Source: Stropharia rugosoannulata
Taxonomy: Eukaryota > Basidiomycota > Agaricomycetes > Agaricales > Strophariaceae
Reading direction: 5' to 3'
Assembly: GCA_028532985.1 (NCBI GenBank)
Contig: JANCIK010000006.1
Coordinates: 1,984,001 to 2,048,000 of the forward strand
Length of the DNA stretch: 64,000 bases
Of this stretch, positions 44,110-56,049 are shown in pieces. Made by a program: the position numbers and the translations under genes. The notes beneath the pieces were generated by a model. It was given only the letters and a program-made list of their open reading frames with translations, made no database searches and was not told where the DNA came from. Within the stretch, counting starts at the first letter, position 1. The number at the start of each line of letters is the position of its first letter.

Positions 44110-46216
44110 ATGGCGTCGTCTGTTTTTTACAAGTTTAATTCCAGCAGAAGCGAGTCGAGAATTTCATTCGATGGCACTGGTATATCTGTCTTTGACCTGA
44201 AGCGTGAAATCATTCTTGCCAATAATATGGGTAAGGCAAATGACTTTGACCTTCATGTTTTTGATGCTACGTCGAAGCAAGGTGAGTATTCAATGTTGCA
44301 TCCCTAAGCCTATCATCTTCAATGACACAAATGGCCGCAGAATTCAAGGATGACTCCCAAATCATTCCTCGTTCATCTTCGGTCATTGTAAAGAGATTGC
44401 CTGCCCAGCGGCCTGGACGAGGGAAGGCTTCAATGTACGTCAATGGTGGGGGTCCTCCTTCAATACCCACATCAGACCCCGTGTTGCGAACTGGTCAACC
44501 ACCCACCGTCCCAACGTGGCATAAGGGTGCTATGTCAAAACGTTTCGATGGTAAGGAAGAGCCGAGTTCTTCCATTTCTCCGACAAAGCAATCCACGCCG
44601 GTGAGTCATTGCACATGGGCTCGCTCCCAAATTGAATCCTTACCTGCCAATCAGACTGCTGGTGGTCTGCCTGTTTCTCACATAGCTAAGGATGACGAGG
44701 CCGCAGCCATGGCAGCCATGTTCCAAGCCCAGAGCCAAAACTGGGAGGAAACTCAAGAAAAGATGTCACAGTTGGTGTTGCCCCTTGCGGGTTTTTGTTC
44801 ATGTAGTAGTCCTGTTTCTAATGAACATCATTTGCTTTTTATGTTTTGTTCTCCCTTTGTGCATTTACAGTTCGCAACGTATCTATAGCAATCCTCGAGG
44901 TACTGGCTTCAATCGTGGTGGGAAGCCACATCAACCTCATTTTCATCACCCACATCATGATAAACCTTTGCCCCCTAGTTATGTCTGTTATAGATGTGGA
45001 CAGAAAGGTTTGCACAAGTGAATCTAACTGTTGAACTATGTTAACGTCATATTCTCAAAAGGGCATTGGATACAAGACTGTCCCACAAACAATGACCGTG
45101 ATTTCGATAATAGACCCCGTATCAAACGGACAACAGGTATCCCTCGAAGCATGTTGAAAGCCGTAGAGAACCCAAATGGCACTGATCTGACCCAAGGCGT
45201 AATGGTCACGCCAGAGGGGGGCTACGTCGTCGCGCAACCTGATCTGTAGGTCTGCCGCCTAAAATTTGATTCTTCAAACTAACATATCGTCTCAGGGCAT
45301 CATGGCAAAAGCAAGTGGCACGCTCGAAGGGGCTTACAGCGGCCGAAGTCCGTGAGAAGGCTCCCTCTGACTCATCACTGGCATGCCCAATAGACAACAA
45401 ATTATTCCGGGATGCGGTAAAAACGCCTTGCTGTAATAAATCCTATTGCGAAGAATGCATACAGACTCATCTGCTTGAGAGAGATTTCATCTGTCCCAAC
45501 TGTGCCAAAAAGATTCCTTCGCTGGATAAACTTGCTGTAGACAAGCCCACCAGGATTAAGGTCTCGGATTATATTGAAAGGGCTATTGAGGACAGCAAAA
45601 AAGAAGGCGGTGAGGAAGGTTCGTCGAACAGGCCCGAAGGAAATGGTACCCCTGCAAAGGTATTTATCCGCATCTCACTTGAATATTAAAAGTTATCTAT
45701 ATCCATCTTCTTTAGGCAGGCACACCAGAAACGGCTGCAGATCAAGACATATACTCAGACCAACAGCCTGACCTCAACATGGACATGTCCCAGATGCTAG
45801 TCGACCAGATTCCTCAGCTGCAAGCACAAATCGTGCAGATCTCGCAAGCCCTACAAAACCCCAATCTCCCCAATCACGTACGTCATCAGACGGAAATGCA
45901 ACACCAGCAACTGCAGATCCAGCTCCAGCAAGCACAAGCTATCTCTGCTGCTTTAGCTGTAGCGTCGTTCCAGCAGCAGCAGCAAGCTGCTGCTGTGCAG
46001 AATGTGGCGAATATGGGCTACCAAAACGTTGGCGGATTCCAGCAGCAGATGGGTTGGAACCAGTACGCAGCTCAGTCTCAGCAAGGCGCTCAGGATTCGG
46101 CCTATCAGCGCTTGCCAATCAATAACAGAAGACGGAATCTTAAACGCGATAGACCGTCTGACTTTTTTGATGCGAATGCTCCTGACGGCACTAAGGTGCC
46201 AAGGTACTGGGAATGA
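44110..46216 (+). CDS. MPE1: Cleavage and polyadenylation factor subunit Mpe1 (RBBP6-like)
   Basis: Seven exons (44110-44281, 44341-44600, 44655-44770, 44871-45007, 45062-45245, 45296-45659, 45716-46216) encode 577 residues. Domains in order: a DWNN ubiquitin-like domain (residues 1-80, SVFYKFNSSR and FDGTGISVFDLKREI), a CCHC zinc knuckle split by an intron (CYRCGQKGHWIQDC), and a RING/U-box-like domain (CPIDNKLFRDAVKTPCCNKS, CEECI, CPNC). The C-terminal 150 residues are rich in Gln, with a run of five. It is a core subunit of the pre-mRNA 3'-end processing complex and regulates cleavage and polyadenylation. Identity is firm. Convergent with VPS5. Confidence 0.95.
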
Positions 46217-46355
46217 GTGTACATTGACAGTCGGATTAATCTATACGGATTCGAAGGTTTTTACATGTGGGACTTTAGTAGCATCATATACAGTAGAAAA
46301 CATTCATAACATATTATCATCACTTCCTGTATTCCAGTATTCCATTGCAAGCATG

Positions 46356-46365
46356 AATAAATAAA
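46356..46365 (+). terminator. Polyadenylation-signal-like AATAAA downstream of MPE1
   Basis: Two overlapping AATAAA hexamers lie about 140 bases after the MPE1 stop, in an AT-rich region before the VPS5 3' end. Assigned by sequence and position only. Confidence 0.35.
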
Positions 46366-46422
46366 ATTACACCTCCGATGTGGCAGCATTGAAATCTACA
46401 TGACGACAAGGTCGCAATCCTC

Positions 46423-48851
46423 TCATTGGGCAGTGCCTGTAGACCCGACGACTGTCAAATCCGCATACCCTCCCCCTCCAACCTTTCTCAATAGCATTTG
46501 CTGATATTTTTCCCATGCACCGATTAGCTTAAAACAAAAACAAAAAACATCGATTTACATCACAAATCAATGTCCAGACTCACAACACACACCTCTTTTT
46601 GTCGGGTTATCATGCCTTCCAGGAAAGCATGCAATGAATTTTTGAAATCCTCGATTCTTTCTTGTTCAAACCTGGCAACCTCGTGTTTTACCAGCTTTGA
46701 GACATGAGCATACTCAAGTTTCGCATCCGACGCTCGACGTTCGGCCTATAAAATGACTTAAGATTGTTGTAAGGAGAAATCGAAGACTCAAGCTACCTCT
46801 GCGATCTGGGTGAGTGAAAATCCAAGTCTCTCAGCCGGTATACGCCCTTGCGCCCGATTCTTCTCGTGAGTTTGCTTCGTACGCAGGAGTTCATTTTCCT
46901 GATTTTTCCAAGAATGATACACCCGAATACGAGAGCTGAAAGCAAGCTGTTTCCATGATAAGCCCAAGTAAGTGAGCGTATTCCTTGCTGATTGACGTAC
47001 CCGAACGGAATTGATCAAACGAGCGTATTCGTCCACTATTACATTGCCAATGAGCGACTAAACAACGAAGAGTCTAGAACGAACCTGTCGACATCAATGT
47101 AGTAATGTCTTGCTCTGCCTGGATACTTTGAAGGTTCTGAGAAGCTCTTTCCACATCCGCTAAACCGTTGAGGGACTGAGCAAGTTGCTTGTCGATATCG
47201 CTCGAAGCCAGGTCGCTAACGTTTTGAGAGAACTCTCCCATAGCCATAGACACCTCTGATAGGTGTTAATCGACGAGGGAGGGAATGTATAGGATATACG
47301 TGCCTTGACGATGTTTAGAAACTGTTTCAATCGCCTTAGCGAGTCCTCGTAACTGTTGTTCAAGACTATCAAGATAGCCTTTTTGCCTGTCAAACCACTG
47401 TGTATGGTCAGTATAACGAAATTATGGACAAGACAACATCTACGAACTTCATCTGTCTCGTAAAAGCGCGGGCCAGTGATGGACTGGCCAATGCTTGAAA
47501 GCAAGCCACCTCTTTCATGAGCCATTTCTGACTTTCTGTGTTTGATCTAGATTAATGGTTAACCAAAAAACTGCCGTTGACGACTACATCACTTGCATCA
47601 AGAGAGAAACTGTCACTCTCCAGGAATAGCCTCAGATCTGCATCCTTGCCCAATATAGGGTGGTTTGCAGTTTTCTGTATGCATTTTTCCAGTGCGAGTC
47701 TCCTTTGCTTCACGAACTGGTCATCGAATCGACCGAAGGGATTCTTATCTGGAACTGGTGGAACAACCACTCCTGGGTTGTTGTTCGATAAGGTTTCGTA
47801 CAGCCAAAGGAAGTCCGAATAGCGTCTCAGGACAGAGAACGCGGATTTTTGGAACAAGGGTGAGGTTGTCTGGCAGTCTCGGTTTTCAGAATTTGACGAA
47901 ATGAGAAAGTGTCGGAGAACGTACCCGCGTGTGGACAGTGTACATAGTAAATGAACGTATAGGATCTCCGACCTTTTGTGGGTCATCCACGGTTATCACA
48001 AATACAGGCTGCAGCCCATTGTCATCACGCGCAGAGGCATTGCCAGACTACAAAGGATGGTCAGCAGGATACGAGGCGATGATTTATTATAAAATCACTG
48101 GTGAGCTTTCGTCATGTTGCTTGTGAAAAGACTGGAGGATAGGCTTGTCGTCATCACTGTCTTCGTCGGCTGCCATGGTCGCGACTTTAGGATGCACGAA
48201 CTGCTCCGTTTGCCAGGGAGTCTGCTCCGTTTGCCATCCCGGACTTCCTGTACCTACACCTAGAGAAACATTCCCGATGGATTTCTCTAGCCCCGTCAAC
48301 GAGTCTAATGGTGACTTAAAGACCGAATCTGTAGCAGATTGCGGTGGCGAAACTGGGTTGGAGCTGGGTTGGGCAGGTGTAATGGCCGTTACTGCGGACT
48401 GTTGACTACCTGTATCGGTAGCACTATCTTGGTATAATGCTGAGTCTTCAGACGGTTCTACCATAACTTCTTCCATGGGAGGTCGAATAGTAGCAGTTTC
48501 CGAGAATGTAGTCTCCGATGGAACGCTCTCGCGGAATCCAGGAGACCGAAGATTTCCCAAGGGTTTGTTGTCCTCATCGACGCCTTCCTGATGGACAGAA
48601 GAGTCTAAAGGGTCTGCTACCGTGGTGCCTTCTGTGATAAGAGTCGACGTAGGCGTAAGAGAACTGGAATCATAGGTTTGTTCCGTACTGAAGTGCTCAG
48701 CAGTACTACCAAAGCCTTCAGATGGATCTGTTGCTGCGAAAGGAGTTGCCCATGGATCTGGAGAGCCCGAGCGGTTGAGGAACGGATCTGCAAACGGATT
48801 GTCTTCTAAGGCATGTCGCGAGGGGTTCAACAGGTCGTCGAATCCGTCCAT
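46423..48851 (-). CDS. VPS5: Retromer sorting nexin Vps5
   Basis: Ten exons (48099-48851, 47925-48047, 47588-47869, 47448-47531, 47304-47397, 47085-47255, 47001-47035, 46797-46946, 46593-46745, 46423-46527) encode 649 residues. The N-terminal 250 residues are disordered and acidic. A PX domain follows (VITVDDPQKVGD, VLRRYSDFLWLYE, PPVPDKNPFG, RRLALEKCIQKTANHP), which binds PI3P. The C-terminal half is a BAR domain from GPRFYETDEWFDRQ to IGAWEKYQQML. Vps5 pairs with Vps17 to tubulate endosomes in retromer recycling to the Golgi. The start at 48851 (MDGFDDLL) matches the family; a further in-frame ATG at 48899 would add 16 residues. One intron (47256-47303) appears to use a GC donor. Confidence 0.93.
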
Positions 48852-49244
48852 GGTACGGAACAAAGTGACTGAACCAATTTCTGACGCGTTAACCGGCATT
48901 GATCGCACCGTTATTTGTGGCTGCTATACTAACACATAAACCCCAGTTTTGCATTTCAATGATAAAGTTAATATCACAATGTTCATTACTGTCTATTTTA
49001 CTTTTACAAAGTTTGCCAATTACATATGGGGATTTCAAGGAATGAAATGAGTGAAAGCAATAGAACATGCTGAGTTGTTTACAATGAGTGGATAATGATA
49101 AGCAGGAAAGCTATAGCAAAGGAGACGAGACCGGTAAGCAGAATCCAGAAACAAAGATACGGTAAATTGCGATGATGCTAGAGAGCGAATAAATGTGGTA
49201 AAAAGATAGAAGCAGGTTGTTGCAGAATACAAAAACCTCTCATT
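48852..49244. other. Intergenic region, no gene seen
   Basis: AT-rich interval between two minus-strand genes. It serves as the VPS5 upstream region and the 3' end of the coiled-coil gene. Confidence 0.4.
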
Positions 49245-50117
49245 TCATGACATGAGTTTCTCACCCCAGACTAGTCGATGTCGGTGTGCGCGATACGCGC
49301 CAGTGAGGGCAATCCAAAAGAGCCAGGAACATATGACGAAGGAAGCAACGAATATAGATCGCATGTAAATCTTCCAACGGCGGGATACTGGGCTTGACGA
49401 GGTAAAGATGATTGCCCGCCAACGTTCATAGAACTCGGTATTCAGCCACAACAGATCCGTTACTAGAGACTTGGCCTAGAAAGTAAAGGTCAACTATGCT
49501 GCTAAGAGCAGAAACGGATATCGCATGCCTTTTCTTGACCCGATTCATAGACATTTCCAATAGTCTCTACCTGCGATTGAATGGTGGGCAAGTTCTCAGC
49601 CAAGTCTTCAAGAGTGTCCATTGATTCTTCCAGCTCTGTCTTGATATCAGGAATCTGACGTTTCAATGATCTTTCGGAGCGAGTTTGCGTACGCTTTGGG
49701 TAATGGAGAATAAATGTAAGTACAAACGAATGCTCGAGGATGTATAACTACCTGAAGAGCACTAAAGGAATCCTTAAGAATACTATCAATCGCCCGAAAG
49801 TTGCTCAAGTCGTTGGCAAGTTTGGCCTACATAAATATCAGTTGCAGGCGTCGAAAAGAACCTCATTTCGCCGTGTACCTCAAAATCTTTCAAGAGCTGT
49901 TCATTCAGCAAGTTCCTCTCGTAAACTGAACGTATAGTAGCTTTGATCTTTCTGTGAATGGACTCAAATTAGAAGGTCTGGAGTATATCCGTTGTTGGCC
50001 ATAGCAGACGAACGTAGTTGGGACGGGAAGGGTATTAGGGGCTCCAATACGAGCAGTGGTGCTTCTCGAATCGGAGTGGTCCTGTCCTTGCGCGTAACGC
50101 AATCGACTAGAGGACAT
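49245..50117 (-). CDS. Coiled-coil protein with C-terminal membrane helix, unknown
   Basis: Five exons (50014-50117, 49879-49951, 49752-49826, 49529-49693, 49245-49475) encode 215 residues. Residues 35-155 form long amphipathic helices with heptad-like spacing (DSILKDSFSALQTQ, LKRQIPDIKTELEESM, LEDLAENLPTIQSQVETI). Near the C-terminus a hydrophobic helix (SIFVASFVICSWLFWIALTG) is followed by a short polar tail. The layout resembles tail-anchored SNARE-like or tethering proteins, but I see no convincing SNARE zero layer and do not recognise the family. The fourth intron (49476-49528) appears to begin with GC; no GT donor keeps the frame. Confidence 0.7.
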
Positions 50118-50298
50118 TTGAGAAAAGGGAGTGAGGGGTAGAGGAAGGAAGCAAAAGGCAGTCAGGCAGATTTATAAGACTTTGATTTACATAAGAAGGA
50201 CATGGAGAAGCAAGGGAAAGATTGACATGCGGTCTTTCCTTCGGCATCTTTTGATCGAACGACATCGGCCGACAAAGAGTTGCTAACACTTGAACCAA

Positions 50299-50631
50299 CT
50301 ACTGCATGTCTCTCCACTTTGTTCTCGAGCTGGCCTTTGTCAAGCTTGATTCTTCATCACCATCAACCAGAGTCGGGGGTGCCTCTCCAATGTCGCTAAT
50401 TATCTGGTAATTACGACACGTCGCGGCAATAGAAGAAACGCCGTCCAGGCTGGTACAGTACATATCCAGTTGTACACATTCCAAACAATCCCATGCTTGT
50501 TGCTTGTCGCCCGGCAAACTGACCAATATACCTGAACGACTCTGAACTTCACCTTCATCATTCTGCTTTGGGTTACTTGCCGCGGGCTGGTTGGTCATGA
50601 GGGAACACCGTCTTGACTCGAAATCCAGCAT
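50299..50631 (-). CDS. Small hypothetical protein
   Basis: A single open frame of 110 residues from the first ATG. It is polar and contains four cysteines in the middle (AWDCLECVQLDMYC and ATCRNY), followed by an acidic C-terminal region. The last codons could also be a splice donor (CA followed by GTAGTTGG), after which the frame would stay open for about 50 more codons, so the gene may be longer. No family recognised. It lies 180 bases upstream of the coiled-coil gene on the same strand. Confidence 0.45.
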   Translation of the reverse strand: MLDFESRRCSLMTNQPAASNPKQNDEGEVQSRSGILVSLPGDKQQAWDCLECVQLDMYCTSLDGVSSIAATCRNYQIISDIGEAPPTLVDGDEESSLTKASSRTKWRDMQ

Positions 50632-51931
50632 ATTACTGTCAATATCGATGACCTCGATCTCAGCTATGAATATTTGCCCGCGCCGCCGCCTCTCTCTTTA
50701 AGTATCGTGCGTTTGTGTTCCAGTAAAGGCATCCTGCAAGGGAATGGGGTCAAGCCAAGAACGGGAACTCGAAGTAAAAACAGGGTATGCTTGTTATGCA
50801 TGATATAAAGGTGTATATCGCGTCATATGATGAGACAGCAACAGATTATATGGACGACGCAGTCCCGTGGGCTATTGACCTGTCGAACTTGCTTTTTGGT
50901 ATCCTCTTGCTTCCTCCTGTAACGAAGTTCCCGCTGAGGAACTTCGTTAATCATGCTACTTCAAACTCTTTGTGACATGGCAGCAGTCATATGCCGAGAG
51001 CCGGGTAACGACGAAAATCATAGCTTACTTGATAGTAGTACCTAGACACTACGCAATCATAGCGTCCGTACATCATTGCTTGTGGCGAGTGTAGCTCATT
51101 GTAATCAGAACCAGAGCATTGCACTAGGTAAGCGAACATTCTTCCTGATGGACGACATGTGAAGCGTATCCAAAGCGTATCTACTTACTATAGGTTCGGC
51201 TTTCTAGATGCCAGCACAACTGTTTATCAAATTGCGAACCTGTAACTGTTGTGAGCTATCAGCCAGTACATTGAGTACTAGTTGATTACCCTTTAACAAT
51301 CACTTGGCTATAACTTATTTCGCCGACAGAATCTTCCTCTTCGCGCAGTCTCATTTTTTCTGATCAAGCCAGATCAAGAAGTCGTGTAAAAGAAGAGTAC
51401 AAATAAAAGAGTACAACCGTCAAGAACTAGCACTACTGCATTGCATTCCCAAAATGGTGCAATGTATTACTCTGCTTTTCTCCGCAAAACGTTTGGCATG
51501 CGGCCAGCTGGCCTCGTTGGTTTCGTATATAGTTTTTGCAAACATTTGGTTACATGACCTTATCATATAGCGCGGATGGCTAGCTTCTCCTCTGATATCA
51601 TGCGGACAGCATACCGAACAATGTAATCGACCACGATGAACTTCAGCTTATCGTATTTTTTTGCTCTTCAGTTTTTATCGACCTCTCTTACGCGCCTTCG
51701 TATGAGCGTACGGCCGCGCAGATCACATTGGCCAGATACGACATCATTCTCGGAATTCCATGCAGATACCAGGATTATCTGAATCGAGCTCCCGGATCTC
51801 CAGTACGTAGATCAATTTCTTCCAGTTCTACTCTGCTACACTGACAGGATAAAAGGCTCTGACAGGACAGTGCTGTAGCGCCAGCGAAATCAGTATCTAC
51901 GACGCCCATCGACCTCAAACGCTCTGCGGCG
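50632..51931. other. Intergenic region upstream of the GH18 pair
   Basis: About 1.3 kb without a supportable gene. Short direct repeats occur near 51361-51420 (GATCAAG twice, AAGAGTACAA twice) and a weak GGATAAAAGG site lies about 80 bases before the first GH18 ATG. Confidence 0.4.
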
Positions 51932-53573
51932 ATGCAATTTCTCTCAATTTTTGTAGGCTTCGCCATTTCTACGGCTGTACAACTTTGTTCGGCTTCTCCG
52001 TATCTGGCGTCTGAAGTTGTCGACTCTTTGGATGTTGACGCCCGTGAAATATTAGAACGCGCGACGCCCGTTGCGCCCCACTTTGTTGTATATGCTGATG
52101 CATACGACGGGACGACAGGTCCACCTAATGCAACCTTATTAAAGGTGAGATTAATTCTACATTCTGCTCTTGTGACCGAGGAATTATTTAATGGTGATCA
52201 CATATATTTTTAGGGATACAACGTATTGTGAATACATTACTTTCCACTAGTCGGCTCCATTCGCTGATAAACTCAATCTGTTCCGAAAAGTGCGTTGTCT
52301 TTTCTTCTCATTGAAGGCGCTTGGGATAAGGTACTTCCTTTATTTCCGTTTTTATACTTCTCGTATTAAATTGCTATCCTAGGCATACGAGTGGACCACG
52401 TTGACGGCCAGTCAACGATCTTCTATCAAGTCACAATACGCCGCAGCCGGTATCAAACTTGTGGTATCCCTCTTTGGTTCTACAGATGTTCCAACCTCGT
52501 CAAACGCTGATCCTATCGCCACCGCCAATACCATGGCCGCTTGGGTCATTCAATACGGCCTCGACGGCGTTGATGTAGATTACGAGGTGTGCTATTTCTA
52601 TATTCTATTTGTTTCTCTTCTCGCCTGCTTATATTCGCAGGATTTCAATGCGTTTGATGCGGGGGATGGCAAAGCAGAGGTGCAACATCAATTATCTACA
52701 ATGTCGAGTCGTCGTAACCGACTAGTGTAACCCATAGGCTTGGCTGATATCTTTTACTCAACAACTTCGGACCAAGCTTCCTCAGGGAACCTACCTCTTG
52801 ACACATGCTCGTGAGTGTTAGAGAATACTAAAAAATACACGATTTGATTGTGCCACATTGATAGCGGTTGCTCCCTGGTAAGTCTACTATTTTATCTATT
52901 TTTTTCCCCAACGTTACATGTCCTATTTAGGTTCTCCCCAAGTGGCATGTGGGGAGGCGGAGGCTATCTTAAAGTTCATCAGTCAGTCGGCAGCCTTATT
53001 GACTGGTATAACATTCAGGTCTGTATTGTTTTCTATCTGTCTCGGATGCACACTAATCCATATCAAAACTTGCATGTGCAGTTCTACAATCGTAAGCCAG
53101 TTGAAATATGCTCCGAACATATCTGAACCTGTTCCATGAACCTTGAATTCAGAGGGCGCGTCGGAGTACACCACATGCGCAAATCTTCTCAACACTTCTT
53201 CCAGCACATGGCCACAAACCGCTGTGTTCCAAATTGCATCTAGCGGTGTTCCACTCAGCAAAATTGTAATCGGCAAGCCTTCTACTTCGGGCCAGGCTAG
53301 TAACGGCTTTATGTCTACTTCCATACTGGCCGGATGCTTGCAGCAAGCAAAGGCACGCGGGTGGAGTAAGTCTCCTTCCTTCACGTGTCGCATTGCCCCC
53401 ATGATTAATTGACGGCTTCTTGTTCACAGCCGGTGGTGCGATGGTCTGGCAGGTCAGTCACCCATCCGCTCAGAGTCAGAACCGGTCATATCTAACGTTA
53501 TTTGCTGCCCTAGTGGGATCAAGCTCCGTCGTCTTGGATAACCGCCGTTCGGGCATCCTCGTGGCCTGTTTAA
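51932..53573 (+). CDS. Secreted glycoside hydrolase family 18 protein, tandem copy 1
   Basis: Twelve exons (51932-52144, 52214-52227, 52291-52330, 52383-52586, 52641-52679, 52738-52810, 52865-52877, 52931-53018, 53082-53091, 53153-53365, 53430-53452, 53514-53573) encode 329 residues. A signal peptide (MQFLSIFVGFAISTAVQLCSA) precedes a TIM-barrel domain. The GH18 catalytic motif DxxDxDxE appears as DGVDVDYE, with the final glutamate as proton donor. Later motifs include VAPWFSP, IDWYNIQFYNQG, KIVIGKP and GGAMVWQ. It is probably an endo-acting chitinase-like or N-glycan-cleaving enzyme; chitin is the usual substrate. Exons of 14, 13 and 10 nt are needed to keep the frame. No frameshift or stop was found, so it looks intact. 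Confidence 0.9.
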
Positions 53574-54412
53574 ATAATAAACTTCCTGCGTTTCGTGTTG
53601 ACGGTTTTATTGGAAAACAAACATCACTATGCGCCCTTTTTTTTCTATGTATTTGTACATGCGAGAATTTTCAAAGCCGGTGTGTACTGGAGAGCATAAT
53701 CGTCTTGCTGCCACCTCTGTAACTTGTAATTCCATTCCGATTTTTATAGAATCAATGACTTCGATTTTCGTCAATTGTTAACCACCACAAGGTTGCTAAT
53801 TGCACATGCTACAAGATACATGATGCTATTAATAGTTGTCTTCGAAACACCTTTAAAACTATATCTTTCCAGGTCGGCATGCAGAGATTTATGTTCCCAC
53901 CCAAATTTTGAGAGTCGAGGCGGAATCTGTTTTATCTTCATCCGTGTTATTCTTCGATCGCTGAGTAGATACTCCCACTAAACCCCCATTTAGCCATAGA
54001 AGCTGCTACAAATCATACAGACCTCAGTTAACCATACTGTTTTACAGAGCGGCTGTCGTATGATAGAACTATTTATACGGAGCCGCCATAGTAGAAACCT
54101 GAGTTGATCGTATTAGGAAAGTGAGAATGATGTCTTGTCCAGCCCGGTTTGTTATCCTGAAGATATTTTCACTTGCCTCTATCAAGCTGGGAAAGCCGAA
54201 ATTCTGCCATCTTAGTTAGGTCCAGAGTCAGAGCAAATACGTATGAGTGCTAGTGACTATTCTGAAGATGTTCTGTAGACCGCATGGTGAGTTAGAGTAT
54301 GGGGACTCATGACTGAAGTTAACCTGAGATAGTATATAGAGTGCTTTTACGAGGGTATATAAACGTGCAATGGCTCGAAGGGGCTTCTGCAGCAACGCAC
54401 TCTGCGCCTGCC
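53574..54412. promoter_or_regulatory. Region between the two GH18 genes, with TATA box
   Basis: About 840 bases. TATATAAA at 54356-54363 lies 49 bases before the second GH18 ATG. No other gene is visible, and no long repeat marking the duplication junction was noticed. Confidence 0.5.
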
Positions 54413-56049
54413 ATGGTTGCATTCATGTCTTTCAAGCTCCCCCTTGGGCTCATCTCTGGGCTCATGTCAGTCTTAGCTGTATGCGCGCTACCTGCGGACT
54501 TGCCTCCTGCACACTCTAGGAACGCTTCCGAGTTAATTAAGGCAAAGGAGTCTTCGACCAGCGTTGCCGCTCCACATTTCGTTATTTACAGTGACGCTCC
54601 AACCTCAGGGGAGATCGGGCCTCCCCCCGTTTCTCAAGTACAGGTGTGGTGTCATCATAAAATCATAGCAGTAAAATCTAACAGCTTCTCTAGGGATACA
54701 ATGTTTTGTGCGTGCCACAGGTCTATGTTAAATTGAACTCAATAACAAGTTAAATTAGTGCCCTATCATTCCTCCTTACGGAGGGCGCGTTTGACAAGGT
54801 AGGAATCAACAATCTATTATTAATCGCCGTTATCTCAATATAGCTCTCACCATAATTGTTAGGCAGCGGAATGGGCATCGCTATCTGCTGCCCAGCGTTC
54901 TACCGTCAAGGCGCAGTACGCCGCCGCCGGGATCAAGTTGATCGTTTCCTTGTTTGGATCGACTGATGCGCCCACAAGTAATGGCGCTGATCCCATAGCT
55001 ACTGCTAATACTATGGCTGCGTGGGTCAAAGAATTCGATCTCGATGGAGCTGATGTAGACTACGAGGTAAGATCTGTCATCACCACAAAAACATATAGAG
55101 AACTAGAACCGCACGCAGGATTTCGACGCTGTTAATGCTGGTAACGGCAAAGCTGAGGTAGGATTATCAAGTTTGAAAAAGTGTCTTCCGCACATCTTAC
55201 CCGTATCCCAGGCCTGGCTCGTATCTTTCACCACTCAGCTGCGTAGCCAGCTTCCGGCCGGGACCTTCCTCCTCACCCACGCTCGTACGTGTTTTTTTGA
55301 ACCATCATATGGTAGTTAATCATGCCTTTACTGAACAACGTCTATTTATAGCCGTCGCTCCATGGTATACTTGGTTCTGCTTGATGGAATTTCAGTCCTC
55401 CAACTCACCGCGACTCCGTCTCTAGGTTCTCTCCAGGTAGATTTGGGGGCGGTGCCTACGTGACTGTGAACGCACAGGTTGGGAACCTTATTGATTGGTA
55501 CAATGTACAAGTGAGTGTTTGTATTCCTCTGCCATGCGATGGTAGGATTTTTCTGACATGTACTATTAACAGTTCTACAACCGTAAGTAGATGAGACACC
55601 TAAGACGTGGAGTAGGGTTTAATAAAACTCATAGAGGGGACCACGGAATATACGACTTGCTCAGGCCTATTGACAGCATCATCCACCACCTGGCCGCAAA
55701 CAGCCTTGTTCCAGATTGCAGCAAACGGAGTCCCGCTCTCTAAGCTCGTCATAGGAAAGCCTGGAATTGAAAGCGACGCAAGCAACGGATTTATTGACCC
55801 AGCAACTCTGGCTGGGTGCGTCGAACAAGCGGCACAACAGGGCTGGAGTAAGTTCTATTTTTGGCAATATTTATTCATGCTTATCGAAATCGACTCGGCT
55901 ACCGTAGACGCTGGTGTTATGGTGTGGGAGGTACGTACATGATCCCTCGTAATGCATGTTGTTTTCTCTAACAGTCTGTCTCTTATCAGTTCCCCGATGC
56001 CGCGGCATCTTGGATCCAGACCGTGCGCTCCCAGGCATTCCCGGAGTAA
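54413..56049 (+). CDS. Secreted glycoside hydrolase family 18 protein, tandem copy 2
   Basis: Twelve exons (54413-54643, 54694-54707, 54759-54798, 54863-55066, 55119-55157, 55212-55284, 55352-55364, 55426-55510, 55573-55582, 55635-55847, 55908-55930, 55990-56049) encode 334 residues. Every internal exon has the same length and phase as in the upstream copy except exon 8, which is one codon shorter. A signal peptide (about 25 residues) is followed by a short polar pro-region. The catalytic motif reads DGADVDYE, and APWFSPG, IDWYNVQFYN and AGVMVWEFPD match the family. The N-terminus is longer and diverged from copy 1. Secreted chitinase-like activity is inferred; the two copies probably arose by tandem duplication. 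Confidence 0.92.

Noticed and set aside
51932..53573. First GH18 copy as a pseudogene
   Set aside because: Contiguous frames look broken, but with 10-14 nt exons included the full protein is intact with catalytic residues.
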